Source: Siderastrea siderea
Lineage: Eukaryota; Cnidaria; Anthozoa; Scleractinia; Rhizangiidae
Assembly (NCBI GenBank): GCA_964030785.1
Contig: OZ034966.1
Coordinates: forward strand, 1,558,501 to 1,622,500
Direction: 5' to 3'
DNA: 64,000 nucleotides
Positions 43,192 through 56,498 of the stretch are shown here, in pieces. Made by a program: the position numbers and the translations under genes. The notes beneath the pieces are model-generated. The model was not told the DNA's origin, did no database searches, and saw nothing but the letters and a program-made list of their open reading frames with translations. The number at the start of each line of letters is the position of its first letter. Position 1 is the first letter of the stretch.

Positions 43192-46100
43192 ATGTTTGCC
43201 AATTTTACGCCTCGGATTCAGCAAATCAAGATAACAAGAGAACAGCTAGAAGGATCAGTGAATACGCTGGTAGAAACTAGAAATGAGCTTCGTGGCTTTC
43301 TAGACACCGAATGCGCTACCGCAAGCGAATGGCAAGACTTTGAGAAGGTCTCCAAGCGAGTTGACCAGCTAAGCGGTTGTGCAGTTCAACTAACAGAGCG
43401 AGCGAACAGCAGGCTACAAATCGCATTTGTCGGCTCAGTTGGAGCTGGCAAATCGACTCTGATAAACACTTTACTCGGTGAAGACATCATGCCAGTTACT
43501 CGAGCGGAAACAACATTTTGTAACGTGGCAATAACTGGGACATCGAACAGTCAATGGAAAGCTGTTGTAAGGCAATCCGGTAAAACGCTGGCGAACACCG
43601 AGTTTAAACAACTTCTTCACGTTCTGAAAGCCAGGGAACAAAGAGAAAGGCTCGGTATTACTCCGTCTAGTGTTATTGATGTCCACTGGCCTTCAGTACG
43701 GTGCAAAGCTCTGGTGGAAAGCGTTGTGCTGTATGATACTCCAGGAATCGGCGAACGAAAGGCAACCGATGATGCAGTCATTGATCTCTGCAAGACTGTG
43801 GATGTGATTGTGGCTGTTATGGATATTCACAGTCCTACTTTGCGAACCGTAAGTAAAAGAGAGGACATATCGGTGATACGGTTAATATAGGAATTCTTGG
43901 TTTTCACTGTCACGCCATAGAATATTAAAATCAAAACCAGTTGATGAAAGAAGCCAAGAATTTGTAATGTTATAAAGGATACACAACTAAACAACTTCAC
44001 CAAGTCTCAATTCTGTATGGTATTCGGTTGTTGAGTTATTTGCCGAAACGTTCGACTGAAATTTGTAGAGCCGCCATGTTGGTGTCCCTCGGAGGGGCAC
44101 AAACATGGCCGCCGGAAATCAATGAAAACATCTGGAATTGACTTCTGCTCTTCCAGCGATTACTTTTCTCTCGTGAACTACTATACAACCACATTAATTT
44201 CTCTCCTAATGCTTTAACTGTCCAAACTGCTAAAAATCAAAAGGAGAGTCCTTTTTTGCACAGGAGAAAGCTTTGTCACGGACGCTGTGTTGGTGTTACG
44301 TAGGGTGAAAAGCCAGAAATTTAATATTCTGTATTTTCAAAACGAAAGACGCTACCGAGCTGAAAACTTGTGAAAAGATATATTTTTAAGTCATCTTCAA
44401 CCTGGTGGGGATATAAAATCTGAAGACCTTGCCATCTATGATTTAAGAATTTTATGACGTCACGTGAAAACCAGCAATAGCTTGTCTAATTGAAATGTAT
44501 CGTGTTTGTTGGGCGTGACTGAAAGTAAACAACACATGCGTTGTATTGTTTGTAGACCCGGAAGAAGCGAATCGGATCCGTTTCAAGCCTTTCAAGATCA
44601 GTTGGCATCAGCGAAGAAACGAACCATTTTCTTACTACCACATGACACGGTTTTAGGAAATCAGGATCTTCGGAAAATCCACCCAAATTCACATGCACAC
44701 AACTGTTGTTTTTACGCATTTGTCGCACTGAACATAGGCTTTAGAATTTTTGGGGCTTCAGTGCGATTTTGGACTGTAAAAACGGCTTAATTTATTGGCA
44801 AGGTTGTTTCACATCCCACTGTTTGGTTCACCATAGAATTAACCATGTTCAGCGCTTAGTAAGGACTTTCTAACTTCAGTTCACAATATCATCTTTTTTA
44901 ACATATACTGGGGCATAATTTTTGTTCACAATATCATATTTTATCATATACTGAGGCATAATCTTATTTAATTTAGCCCTGCGTTTACACCGACTGGCAA
45001 AAGAAGATTGTAACTCGAGCAAAATCGTACCCGGGCAGAGGATGAATAGTCTGGAATTCTTTGAAAAGAAGTAACAAATCAACTCCAAATTCTGCGAACT
45101 AAAAGACTATAAAATGCATTTAGATTTAGAAGATAATATATGTATAGATGCGAACTTTAAAGGTTAAACATCCTTCTCTCGTTCGTTGAATTACTAATTT
45201 TTACTAGCATCTTGACATTTATCCAGGCATTTATCACAACATGTATAATGCCATACAACTAAATCGTTAAATAAGTAAAAAATGAAACGTCACCTGTTTA
45301 AAGATAACAGCAAGGTCTCACCTCAGAACTCGTCTTTTTTTTCTTTTTTTTTTTCTTTTTTTGGCTGAAATGATGTAAGGGCAATATACCAGTCTCCAGT
45401 TACACAGAAGACTGGTTCTTCAGTTCATTTCAGAAAACTGCGTATGCTTCACTTTTTGCAATGCCATATTGACCAATATTAACTGTGTTTTACTATAGGT
45501 CGTCGACTTTGTGAAGGTTGTTAACTGCACATTCACCCTGGGAGTATTCACTAAATGGGACTTGTTCCAAGGAAACAATTTTTCGGAGGAGTATGAAGAA
45601 ACCACGACACAAGAAGTCAAGGATCGCTGTGTTGCAGAATTCATGAACGCTGTGTCGAACAGAGGCAAAGTTTATTTTGTTGACTCTCGCACTCAAAAAG
45701 ATGCAAGAAACCAGATATTTAACCAGGTAAAGTTATTAACATGAGGTGTTCACAGTTTTCACCTTTTATCTCCCAACTTCAATGAATTAACTTTTGTTAT
45801 CATTTCCCACTAATATTTGATTTTAGTGCTAATTAAGACAGGCCTTTAGGGCACCGTCTCATAGTTTTACGAAGGTTTCGTTGTAGTCTCTGTAATAGGT
45901 TGTTCAAGGTCACTGGATGATTGATTGGTTGCCTAATGATACCCAATGGGGGTGGGGACGGCAACGGGCTTATTTTGTACTGTGGTTTTCACGGGGAGGA
46001 CAGGGCTAGGTTATCGCAATGCCTCCACAAACTTATTTGGAGGTTTTAGGGGACCCTTCAAAAAATGGTGGCCCGCCCGATTGTTGTACGCAACAATTTT

Positions 46101-49100
46101 CAAGAGGGTTTTGGACATTATAGGATCAAAATACGCCATTTAAAAGGTGAGAAGTCTGTCATAAAGTTCGGTCTTTTGATTCCATTCACGCATTTGAAAT
46201 CTAGCTCATACAAAGAGGGAACAAAAACACTAGAATCTACAATGGGTTAATTTTGTCGAATTAAACATTTAGCAGTGAAAAGGGGTGTTTAGTTGGGAAT
46301 CACCTTTCGACAAGTAGTTACGCAAATATACAGGTAACCTGAGGTAACGCAATGGCATTTCTTACTGTATAAGTATTGCACTGAATGCTGAAAATACGAG
46401 GGCTGTAGGAGAATGCAGAGGTTTAATTCTAGCAGTTACGGTGTGGTTTGCTGTATGTATTTTTTGCTACTTCGAAAACAGAAAAATGTTAAGAATTCAT
46501 GTAGTAGCTCTTGAACCTAATGGTTCACAAATTAACTCGAGCTTGTAAGGGCCCGTCTTTGACACACCATAGGTTTTCTTGTTGTTTGAAAATATCCTAC
46601 CTTATGATAACAGACCCTTCAGATCAAGCATTTTTGCTTTTTCATAGACTCTTTATCACTTTTTTCATGTTTTTCAATTGGTAATTTTCACTCCTGTTAA
46701 AAGTGATAGAAATAATAAGGTTCAAGTTGAGTGTTAAAAGGTTCGGAATATGTTTTGCCACCGTGACCACAGCCCCTAAAAAAACTGATTTCTGACCAGC
46801 ATGTAAAATATAGGAGGGAAAATGTCAGTTAAATTTCTGACGATCAAACAATACCCCAAGTTAACAAAGATGAGCGTAGAGTTAGCATCAGTCGAGACAC
46901 AAAATCAGGAATATCAGTCTTTTTATAGTAAAACTGAACCTTTTAAAAGCCCCAATAGTGATCAGCATCAAATTTCTCCTCATCATATCAGTGCATTATA
47001 ACACATAAAGGTCTTGAGAACTGGGGAAGTGATCACCAAAAGAGGAATTGTCTTCAAGTCTTAACAAGTTCTTCCAATTAGTACTCAATTAAATGTAAGG
47101 AGATCAGTAAGGAGAATTTGAATAATGGTGCCGGGGCTTAAAGGGTTAAATGGACGGAATATGTCATTATATGCAAGACACTGTTGTTTTAAGGTAGCTA
47201 GGTAGTATGTATATTGGTGGTCTTTACCCTTGCACTTGTCTATCCATGTCGACCCAAGTACGTCCGGCCCAAAGGTTCATCCTGCATTACGATATGTTTC
47301 ATCTCCATTTCAAATTATTTCATCTGTGTTTTCTCTTGTTGATTTATTATATAGAACAAAATTTCATCCACCTCCTACCGATCCGAAACAACAACAGAAG
47401 CAGAAGGTTCCAGAGGCTTCATTGAATTTGAAAGCAACTTGATCGAAGCTTCAAAAGGAGCTTTAAAATTTGAAACGTTAAAGTACGACCTGCAAAAGTT
47501 CGTTAGTGAGGCAAAGACCTTGTCAGCAAACTTGGCCAGAATCATGGACAGCATAAAGCACCAACGCATACAAAGAGTATCTCGACGGATGAGGGATGTC
47601 GCTGATGTTGAAACAGCCGTAAACACGCATCTTTCCCAAATATCAGATGCTCTTGTAGACGTCATGAGGCGCCTCGAACAGGACCGGCAGCTAGCTGTGT
47701 TAAAGGATCAAATAGAGCACGATCTAAGAAACCGAGTTTCGCCGAAGATTGCGTTAGACAGGTGTCGCGATCGCCTTAACCGAAGACTACAAGAAATGGT
47801 GGACAGTGATCGAGACCTAGAGAGGCAGTTAGAAGCCATTTGGAACTGCTTATCTCAGATAGCAGACGGGCCTGGTAGACTTTCTTTGCAAGTTAAACAT
47901 CCCACATGGAAAAGCGAGGATTTTCAGCTGGACGAGAATTGCGCCAACACTGACAGTAGTTTGCGCTCGTGCTTAGTGAATCCTAGTTTGCCCGTCAGGA
48001 TGCTGTGCTGTGGAGCATTGGGGGCAGTGGTTGCAGGAGGAAACGCGGGTAAGTGCTAGTTCGTACTTATCATTAAACAATACAATACAATAAACCTTAT
48101 TTATTATATGGCTACAGCTTGTAAATATATAACGCACCCTGTGGTTGGCCAATACTCGGGACCGGATTTTCCGTAATGCCCACGGGCATTATAAGTGATG
48201 TTAATGCCCGGCTGGTAAAGCGAGAATATAGAGAATGTCTAAGTACGTCGTGCGTTTGATTAAAAAAGTTCGAATGATTTGAAGCTAAATAAAAAGAGAC
48301 AGTTTCTTTGAAAGTTTTTACTTTTTCTTGTGCAATTGTACGGCTCACTTTTTAAGTAGTTAGGTGTCAGGCACAGCCATAAAGTAAACTTTTTATTAAC
48401 TCTCACTAAGCTCGGGACCGTTATGGGAGAGTATCGCCCTCACTCTTTCTCGTACGGCTCGCTTCGCCCGGTCCTACCAGAAAGACCTCGGGCAATATTC
48501 TCCCAGTACGGCCCTCGCGCTCGGTTAATAAGAAGTACTAAATTATGGAAGAGAACACTCGATGGTTTAACGAATACTGAAGACCCAAGACCCCCTTTGC
48601 CCTCACTAACAAAAAAATGCATAACATTAACAAAAAATATAGCCTCAAGCGTCGACCCACTTCGTGATTATTACCTTAGCAGTTATTGTACTTTTAAAAT
48701 AACTTATCCCCTTATGAAAAATCATTCCGTACCAGTTTGTTCTTCGCTAGCTACTTTCACTGTCCTGAATAGTAGAGAGTATTTCGAACATCCAAAAGTT
48801 ACCACGTCACCTTGTCAAAACACGAGCACTTCATTTTTCCACCAAGTTGCTTACAAATCGCAGTTTTCACGTAAAATGTCAGTGGTTTACTATTGTGCTG
48901 TGTGATGGTCATCGGTGATCTAGCATTCCAATGAGTTTTAGAAACACAATAATTCCCTTACAAAATATTGAATTGAAAAGCAACAATTATTACCCTGTAA
49001 CCACTTTGCTCATTGAGTCATTAACCTTAAGTCGGGTAAGGTGGTTGAACTTATGAGGCTGTGAGTGAAATCCTGAAGTGTGACAGTTCAAATAAAAGCT

Positions 49101-51110
49101 ATTGAGCAACATCTCTATGCGGAACTTATTGAATGAACCCATGTCTTAAGTAAGGTAACTGTGTCTCACTGAAGAACGCTTTCAGAAAACATGGTCGCTT
49201 TTTGCTAAGCACCCTTTTTTAATAGTAACTGAACTGTACAGCGTGCTTCTTAAGAGCACAGTCACCATAAGTATTCACAGCGGTCAAACGCACGACGCAT
49301 CGAAAGTTTCACTTAAACCACAATACTAAACGCCGTTTCTGAAAACTTGAGCTTTTTACTTTGAGCGTGTGTTCAGAGTGAAGTAACTGGCATCCACAAG
49401 TATTATGGGAGCGAAATTTGGTTTATCGCGACATTTCATGCATCGTTTACATACGAACTTCGCGCTCGTAAAAGTCTAAACTGATTCAAACTTCAAGGCT
49501 CTGGAAAACCGGAAGCGACGTTGGTTTTTGCGTTTGACCACTGTGAATCATAAGCACCTTTTCTGCAGCTCTTTTGTCAGCGGTTGGCCTTCCAGTGTTA
49601 AACAGTGTTCTACCATCTACCGATCCCTGTGAGTGGTTGAAGTCCATTTGGCCCACAAGCAACGCGGAGATTAATGCTGTCCAGAATTTTTTTGTCACCA
49701 AAATCAGAGAATTACATGAGGTATGTGCGAATGGTTGAATTGGTTTGCAAAAATTAACTAATTAACGTGCTAAAAAAACCGTGACAAGAAAAGAACTGGA
49801 ATTCAGTTTCATGCAGGACATTTGTCATGATGCCAACCTAGCAACTGACAAAGCCCGCAGCAGGTGCTATAGCACAAGATCACAGGTTAGAGCTATGTTA
49901 AAGCTTCCGGAATATGGGCAGAAGTTAAGTAGACAGGTATTGGTAAGCAGGTAGGTAGGTAGGTAGGTAGGTAGGTGGGTAGGTAGGTAGGTAGGTAGGT
50001 GGGTGGGTAGGTAGGTAGGTAGGTAGGTGGGTAGGTAGGTAGGTAGGTAGGTGGGTGGGTGGGTAGGTAGGTAGGTAGGTAGGTAGGTGGGTAGGTAGGT
50101 AGGTAGGTAGGTAGGTGGGTAGGTAGGTAGGTAGGTAGGTAGGTAGGTTGGTAGGTAGGTAGGTAGGTGGGTGGGTAGGTAGGTAGGTAGGTAGGTGGGT
50201 GGGTGGGTAGGTAGGTAGGTAGGTGGGTGGGTGGGTAGGTAGGTAGGTAGGTAGGTAGGTAGGTGGGTGGGTGGGTAGGTAGGTAGGTAGGTGGGTGGGT
50301 GGGTAGGTAGGTAGGTAGGTAGGTAGGTGGGTGGGTAGGTAGGTAGGTAGGTGGGTAGGTAGGTAGGTAGGTAGGTAGGTAGGTAGGTGGGTAGGTAGGT
50401 AGGTAGGTAGGTAGGTGGGTAGGTAGGTAGGTAGGTAGGTAGGTGGGTGGGTAGGTTGGTAGGTAGGTAGGTAGGTGGGTGGGTAGGTAGGTAGGTAGGT
50501 AGGTAGGTAGGTGGGTGGGTGGGTAGGTAGGTAGGTGGGTGGGTGGGTAGGTAGGTAGGTAGGTAGGTAGGTAGGTGGGTGGGTAGGTAGGTAGGTAGGT
50601 AGGTGGGTGGGTGGGTAGGTAGGTAGGTAGGTGGGTGGGTGGGTAGGTAGGTAGGTAGGTAGGTAGGTAGGTGGGTAGGTAGGTAGGTAGGTAGGTAGTG
50701 CGTGTCACTTGTTACCCCGCAATGTTTCACTGTTTATGTCCTGAATTAAATTGCTCAAAATGGCGGACCACATCCAAACGTCTGACACACCCATTTTCAG
50801 TGAATGGCCACTGAAACCATAAAGCTCGAGTACTGAGAGGTTTTTAAGATTGGCCAACCAAAGCGGCCACTTGTTTACACCACATTGCTTTATGTTATTG
50901 TTACAGGAAAAATGCAAAGAAGTAGCAATTGATGGAATCAGCGATTTGAAGCAGACAGCTGACATAAGAATTCGAGGAGTAAAGAGATCTCTGGAGGACG
51001 ACCTCAAGTTTGTCCAAGATGGAGACAACTTTTTAAATAAACGAAGAAAGATAACTGATCGACTCCAGAATACGTTTGAGGGATATGAGGACAAGGTTCA
51101 CGACATTTAA
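43192..51110 (+). CDS. Mitofusin/Fzo-like transmembrane dynamin-family GTPase, 5 exons
   Basis: Exons: 43192-43848, 45499-45726, 47355-48048, 49569-49720, 50907-51110. All have GT-AG borders and matching phases, giving 644 residues. An N-terminal helical part (10-75) precedes the G domain: G1 GSVGAGKS (81-88), a TTFC stretch resembling the mitofusin switch I (ETTFC), G3 DTPG (182-185) and G4 TKWD (237-240). A long charged helical middle (about 310-490) is followed by a Gly/Ala/Leu-rich hydrophobic segment (about 509-541, [23 protein letters not shown]) and a C-terminal coiled coil (578-644). GTPase, helices, membrane segment and coiled coil in this order is the mitofusin/Fzo plan, and such proteins tether and fuse membranes. 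A nuclear GTPase SLIP-GC-like relative is the alternative. ATG 43192 is chosen for its A at -3. The frame is open to an ATG at 43018, and a good acceptor sits at 43147. Confidence 0.8.
44070..44113. repeat. Palindromic MITE end in GTPase intron 1
   Basis: gccgccatgttggtgtccct is inverted against aggggcacaaacatggccgc across a 2-bp centre with a few mismatches. It looks like the end of a dispersed element that extends to about 44480. Confidence 0.45.
46302..46588 (+). repeat. Dispersed repeat shared with the RLR intron
   Basis: This is the counterpart of 17008-17296, on the opposite strand. Shared words include ctttcgacaagtagt and cttgtaagggcccgtctttg. Intron 2 of the GTPase gene. Confidence 0.5.
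48410..48530. repeat. 'ctcgggaccg...tattctcccagtacgg' inverted repeat
   Basis: Short inverted words (gggagagtat / atattctccc) surround cggctcgcttcgcccggtcc. It probably derives from a dispersed palindromic element. A related 'actcgggaccggattttccg' stretch is at 48153. It lies in intron 3 of the GTPase gene. Confidence 0.35.
49950..50698 (+). repeat. 750-bp AGGT/GGGT tetranucleotide array
   Basis: About 187 tetranucleotide units, mostly aggt with interspersed gggt in small clusters and two ttgg changes. It lies in the last intron of the GTPase gene, about 200 bp before the final exon. Two long minus-strand frames through it (YLPT/HPPT repeats) are translations of the array and not genes. The plus strand, which is the RNA-like strand for the gene, is G-rich and repeatedly spells a 5' splice-site-like AGGTAGGT. 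Confidence 0.95.
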
Positions 51111-52540
51111 GATTGTTTTGCCAAGGTACTGGACCAGACCGATTTTGCTTGAAGACAGTTCTGTTTTCAGGATGTTTCACTCATTGCATGGCTTCTGGAA
51201 GGGATGAAGAAAGGAACTGACAGTATGGTGACTTTTATAAGTACGATTTAAATAGGAAAATAGATGCAATGTAGGATAGAAAGAAACTTAAAAAATTCTT
51301 ATAATTCCCAAAATTGCTTAAGACATGCTCTTTCTCATATGTAATTGACACTGAGTTAACAACTGTTTTTTGTTTCCATAGTTAGCCGTTGGCGTCTATT
51401 TTGTTTCCGGAAAATGTTCGTTTATTCTTTCTATTTAGTCAGCGACAAAAGGAATGAATACGACTTTCCTGACTGCATGTCTTGTTATTTTAAAGGCACG
51501 TCCGTTAACATTTTGTTAAGAATTTTTGTAGGGCTAAAAAAAATGAGACAGAGGACAGTTAGACTGCGAGACCTAATGCTTCCTGCAACGAAATATATTA
51601 CTAAAGAAGAGAAAGTTATCTATGGAGCCCTCTATTTTCAAAAACGAGTTCAATTTTGTATACCGTGGTTTGGTCAAATCTAAAATGGCCTGTCTCCAAT
51701 TAATCTGTTACGAACTCGATCCCTGTGTACGGCAGAAACATCTGATATACTGCTTTGTTTCATTTTCTTTACCTTTGGTGGACGAATGTATACTTCTAAA
51801 AGTTAAATAAATTGTACATCCTCTGGAAATATCTCCTTAATCGCTGTACTGTTTGTTGCAACAAGTCCAGAGTCTGTGGTTTGATTCATTTGTACTTTTT
51901 ACTGCTCCAGTTGATCTAGCTTTCAACCTTGAAATCTATATATATCTTCGCACGACAAAAGTTTCTTAATTTTGTCTTCTACACAGATTGGTCAAATTAA
52001 CCAGAGAGATAGCATACTCTTTTAGTTTCCTCCCCAGTATTATCCCTGGTTTGCCAAACTTCCCCAATTTAGTTTTCTGGAGGCATACTCATTAATACTA
52101 ATTAACAGGAAATGAAACAGGTAAACAAAGATGGCGTCTAAGAATGAGGAACTCGTTCGTGCATCATTCAAGCACGGTGAAGTACGGTTAAGTCCTGATG
52201 CTCATATTCACACCTGAATGGTGGTGTCGGAGCCAGAAAATGAGAAAAGGGATTCGTGACACCAGTTGCTACAATTCTGGAAGCCTATTGTGAAGGACTG
52301 GTGTCTAACCAGGTAAACTGGAGATCATTTTTGCCCTAGAACCCTGGACCCCTTAGCCATCGACGCATGGTCTTTGTGGCCAGGGGTCGCTGCTAAGGAG
52401 AGCAGTTTGTTCTCTAAGGCACCAGTCCCTCACGATATGAAGTCAGGCGATGGTTGTAGTGATAGTTAAGTTGTAGCGTTGATTTCCCCTCGAAAAAGCA
52501 GATCTGATCTACTATGAAGAAACCAGGAAGAGACGCTCTC
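51111..52540. other. 3' flank of the GTPase gene
   Basis: This region is mostly AT-rich without coding motifs. An AATAAA at 51806-51811 is the first canonical polyadenylation signal I found after the stop. No gene is recognised up to the MITE at 52550. Confidence 0.35.
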
Positions 52541-52549
52541 TGTGTTTCT

Positions 52550-52907
52550 CCCCGGGGGGTGGGGTACTCCCTATAATAACCTATACGGGGAGGCTCCGCC
52601 CGAAAGGGGTAGGGGATTCACGAGCTGAAGTATATGAAAGGGTAGGGAAATCTGCCATTTAGGTATTTAAAAGGGCCTTTAAATTAAACGCTACATGAAA
52701 ACGACAAGAAGACTTCCTTCCAAGGGTTTAGAAAAGGGATGCAGCGTTTTTAAGTAGGTATGTGAAAGGGGTACTATTTTTCAATGGAAGGTATACGAAA
52801 GGGGTACCTTTTCTGTCAAAAATGGTATATAAAAGGGTAAGGGGTTGGACTTCGGGGCGGAGCCTCCCCGTATAAAACTTTGTTGAGTGCCTCCCCCCCC
52901 CCCCGGG
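52550..52907. mobile_element. 360-bp MITE of the 'ggggtactcc' family
   Basis: The outer ends are ccccgggggg and ccccccgggg. A perfect 19-bp inverted pair, tatacggggaggctccgcc (52582-52600) and its complement (52856-52874), lies inside. The interior repeats 'aaaggggta'. It shares the 'ggggtactcc' start with the element at 9849-10000. Confidence 0.65.
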
Positions 52908-53156
52908 GTATTTCCATGAAGAAACACAGAAAGCATGGAAGCTTTGAAGGACGAGGAAAGCTGTCCACTAACAAAGTTTGAGACAGCTGCATCCAAATTC
53001 CAAACAACAGTGGATCCACGACTTGTAAGGTGTTGGCCAGGAGCAAAAAAAAGAGGGTACGAGGAGGCGGTTTGAAAAGTTTCACTATGTCAATGATTTC
53101 AGCCATTTCGACTGCCTACATCCGCTATTACAAAGTGCTTATTTCTCAGGGCCCTA

Positions 53157-53459
53157 CACTGTAAATTCAGAAGTTCTGTTGTAGCCCCAAAAATGGGGCC
53201 GTTTCGGTGCGTAAAATACAGTATCATTCTTGGGGCTAACTTGGCTCTCTAATTGAGGCCATAATAGCTCTATTTACAGGGGCTGGGCCGGCACCAAAGG
53301 GCCAAATTGGGTCCCACTGTGGGCCTTTTCGGCTTTCAATGGGGTTAGTTCTGTCCCAGCTGTGGCTGAAATAGCCCCACAGTGGGCTGTGTCAGCCCCA
53401 GGGGCCTCAGGGCTAATTTGGCATTTTGGGGCTGAAACAGATCTTCTGAATTTACAGTG
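53157..53459. mobile_element. 303-bp MITE, Tc1/mariner-like (TA duplication)
   Basis: cactgtaaattcagaag (53157-53173) is the exact complement of cttctgaatttacagtg (53443-53459). TA lies directly outside both ends. The interior is GC-rich with repeated 'ggggct/agcccc' words and non-coding. From 53470 to 56090 nothing is recognised except a 20-bp tandem word (acaacaaagttaccttacg) near 55062-55110. Confidence 0.7.
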
Positions 53460-56094
53460 TAGCTCTCCAAGAGATCAGTTATTTACCATGAAACTGCCCA
53501 GCATTTTTTTGAATTGTACCAGTCTTTTCCATTCTACTAACCGTTTGAATTGTATGTGCTAAAGGAGTTTACGGTGGTTTCCAGGTTCTATGACATGAAA
53601 GCAGTCTTCAGACTTTCAAGAAACCAGCATCGCCTCTTTCGTTCGTGATCCAAGCAAACAACAGCTTTTCTGCTCCGGGCTCCAATGCATAACGAAAAAT
53701 TCAGGGACCCGTTCTCACCCCCTCCCCTTCAGAAACCCTGTATATGAGCCAATACATGTTTAATTGAACAATTTCTGTAGCTATTTTTAGTGTCATTTTG
53801 ATAAACCAACGCATATTTGCATAAAAACTGATGCCGTTGGTCTTGCTTTTGTTTTATTACTATAGCGACGCATTGAAACTGTAAAACTAACATAAGAGTA
53901 AAGCTGAAACTTTCAGTTTTTCACAGTAACAAAACATCATTGTAACAGTACAAGAAGGTTCACCGGTGGCATTCATTATAATTCCACTTGCTGCCACATG
54001 TCGAAAAGCTCTTAAGTATTCAGGATTAAAAAGAACTTGACTAGACATCGGAGAAATCCTCTTCAGTGGTATAAGTAATTAAGGATTAGTAATTGAGTAG
54101 ATCAACGATTTGCAGTTGAAGAAATTTTGAGTGGAAGACCACCTCTACGATTTTCAACTCTAATGTTGTTTTGCAGCTTTGAAAGAAACCTCGTACAGTG
54201 CACTAAAAAGGACCCTAAAATCAAGGCGATGCCATGCATAGCATACTTGATTGAGTAAACTTGTATAAGCAAATACCATTTGGCGTGTAGCAACGTGGCG
54301 AATACAGTTTGCAAGTTACGCCATGCTCACAAACAGAAACTTAAATTTGCCAACACCGACTGGCAAACTGTGACTCATATTTTGCCATGTGAAATTGCTT
54401 CAAGCATACCACAGATTGAAAATTGTAAGTTCGTGAAGTCTAAGACATTACTCTCTCTGTTTTCCTCGTCAAGTATGTCCTAAATGGCTTAACACACCGT
54501 AGGTGGTCGAATAACCGCAAGCTAGTACAGAGCTAAAAAGCTGAGATGTTATCAAAATGACCCTTAGAGTCGCTTACGGAACGTCTAGAAGAAAATCTTG
54601 AGAAATCCTTCGGTAATCCACCGGGGAGGATATCTTAAGAAACAAATGCAAATCTTCTGAACAGCTACAAACTAAGCCATTGCTATCTTTCAAAACTATT
54701 CGGGGATCTTTGGAACTTCATCCACAGCTAGAGATCGAAAACTGAGTTGGTTTTTGCCTTGAAAAGTACATTTGGCAACCATTGAAAACTATAATTATTG
54801 TGCCTTTTTGAAAACTCCCCAACACGTGTTGAGGGTCCAAAAAAATACGTAATATAAGATGTGACTGTTTTTCGACAGCGTAGAAACAGAGATTCAGTCG
54901 CTACTAACATTAAACTTAAATGCTTAAGTTCTTGTAATCTTGTAAAGTAAATTGAGCTACTTACATGAAAAACAGCCACCACTCGATAAACAGTGCTTCA
55001 AAACTGTCTTGTTAAAAGTTTTTGCCGGAAAAGCACGCATGACCTCCCAAGTAGTTCTTGACAACAAAGTTACCTTACGAATATGAATAACAACAAAGTT
55101 ACCTTACGTCGAAAAATAGCCACCTCTTTAACACTAATAAGTGAAATATAGCATATATGCATAACTCAGACCAAAATGATTTGATATTCACTCTTGTAGG
55201 TAAGCGAACAGAACGTGACCTGAAGGTGGCGTTACGTGATGTTATTTCTCCGCATTTTATAGCCATTTTCGGGCTCCAACAAAAGTACTGCCAAGCCAGT
55301 TAAATGCACACACAAAACAGAAACTGGGTTTGATATGAGTGTCCGTATTAGAGAGCTGTGCTGAGGTTTTTGGGCTCTCCGAGATCAACTGGACTGTGCG
55401 TAATAGTGTAGTGTAACCTACTAGTTTCCAGGGACTCTCTTCTTCCCGTCCTCCGTGTAGGTGTAATTAAAATTTCATCCCAATATGGGCCATGCCTCGT
55501 CTTGAAAGCGAAGTCTAGTGTAAACCTCAATTCATGAAAGGATTAATTCTCGTGTGAATGAAAAGCGCAAAGCATACAAACAGTTTTTTTTACTACACCA
55601 TGCTTTCGAAAAGAGGCAACTCAGAAAGCAAACGGAGCAAAATTAAACAAATTAAAATAAAAAATGCTTCCCTCCCTTGAATAGATAACGTAATGTAATT
55701 GACGTTTTCAAACGTTTTGAAGGAAACGAGAAGGATTGTCAAAACGCCTTGTCGATCCTTGACTAGTTTTTCTGTAGGGATCAGTTCCTAGTGGGATTTA
55801 CGATAACACTTACGTTACCACAAGCGCAGCTACATTGGTTTTATTCTAGCACAAAAATACAACGCTTTAGTCCAATTATTTGGGTCCTTTCTTTTAAGTA
55901 AACCAACACAAACTGACACACTTAAAAACGCGCTTCTGCTATTTTATTCAATTCATGTTTTATCGATATTTCTGCATAGATTTGACTTCATCGTTACGTT
56001 TGATAATCGTTCTTGAAAAGATGACATAATAAAGCTACTATTATTGGCGTCTACAGCGACGATAAGAACGTTTCCAAAGAAGCTAACTTTAAAA

Positions 56095-56498
56095 TGCACC
56101 TAACCTCAAAACTGTTTTTGCTTAGGTAATTAATTCTCTGCACCTGCCTCAGATATTTTAGGCCCGTTTTTCAATAAATTCCTCGGAAATTCCACTCTTA
56201 ATGGGCCTATAAAGTTACGAAAACTGGTCGTCATTTGATTCATGACCAAACTAGTAGAAACGTCACAAACTTTAGCATCGCGATAGTTCTTTGAAAATAG
56301 CAATGCAAGGCAGTTTGTGACGTCATTTCAGGAATAGACACATGCCCCGCACTAGCTCGGACGTGGATCAAATATCCGGAAGTTTTCGTAACTTTAACAG
56401 CCCAATAAAAGTGAGATTTCCAGGCGAAAAAAGCAAATATAGTTGAGACAGGGGCAGAGATTTATTTTAGCCCAAAAAATATTTTGAGGTTAGGTGCA
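56095..56498. mobile_element. 404-bp MITE with 17-bp TIRs
   Basis: tgcacctaacctcaaaa (56095-56111) is the exact complement of ttttgaggttaggtgca (56482-56498). The interior is non-coding and contains inverted 'acgaaaactggtcgtc'/'gaagttttcgt'-like words and a gtgacgtca site. No clear target duplication. 56500-57380 is unrecognised. Confidence 0.65.

Noticed and set aside
44506..44790. 94-codon frame in GTPase intron 1
   Set aside because: No acceptor or donor in phase with the neighbouring exons and no recognised domain. Probably repeat-derived.
49867..50730. Two long minus-strand frames coding for YLPT/HPPT repeats
   Set aside because: They are translations of the AGGT/GGGT array. All frames of such an array stay open, and there is no promoter or conserved flank.
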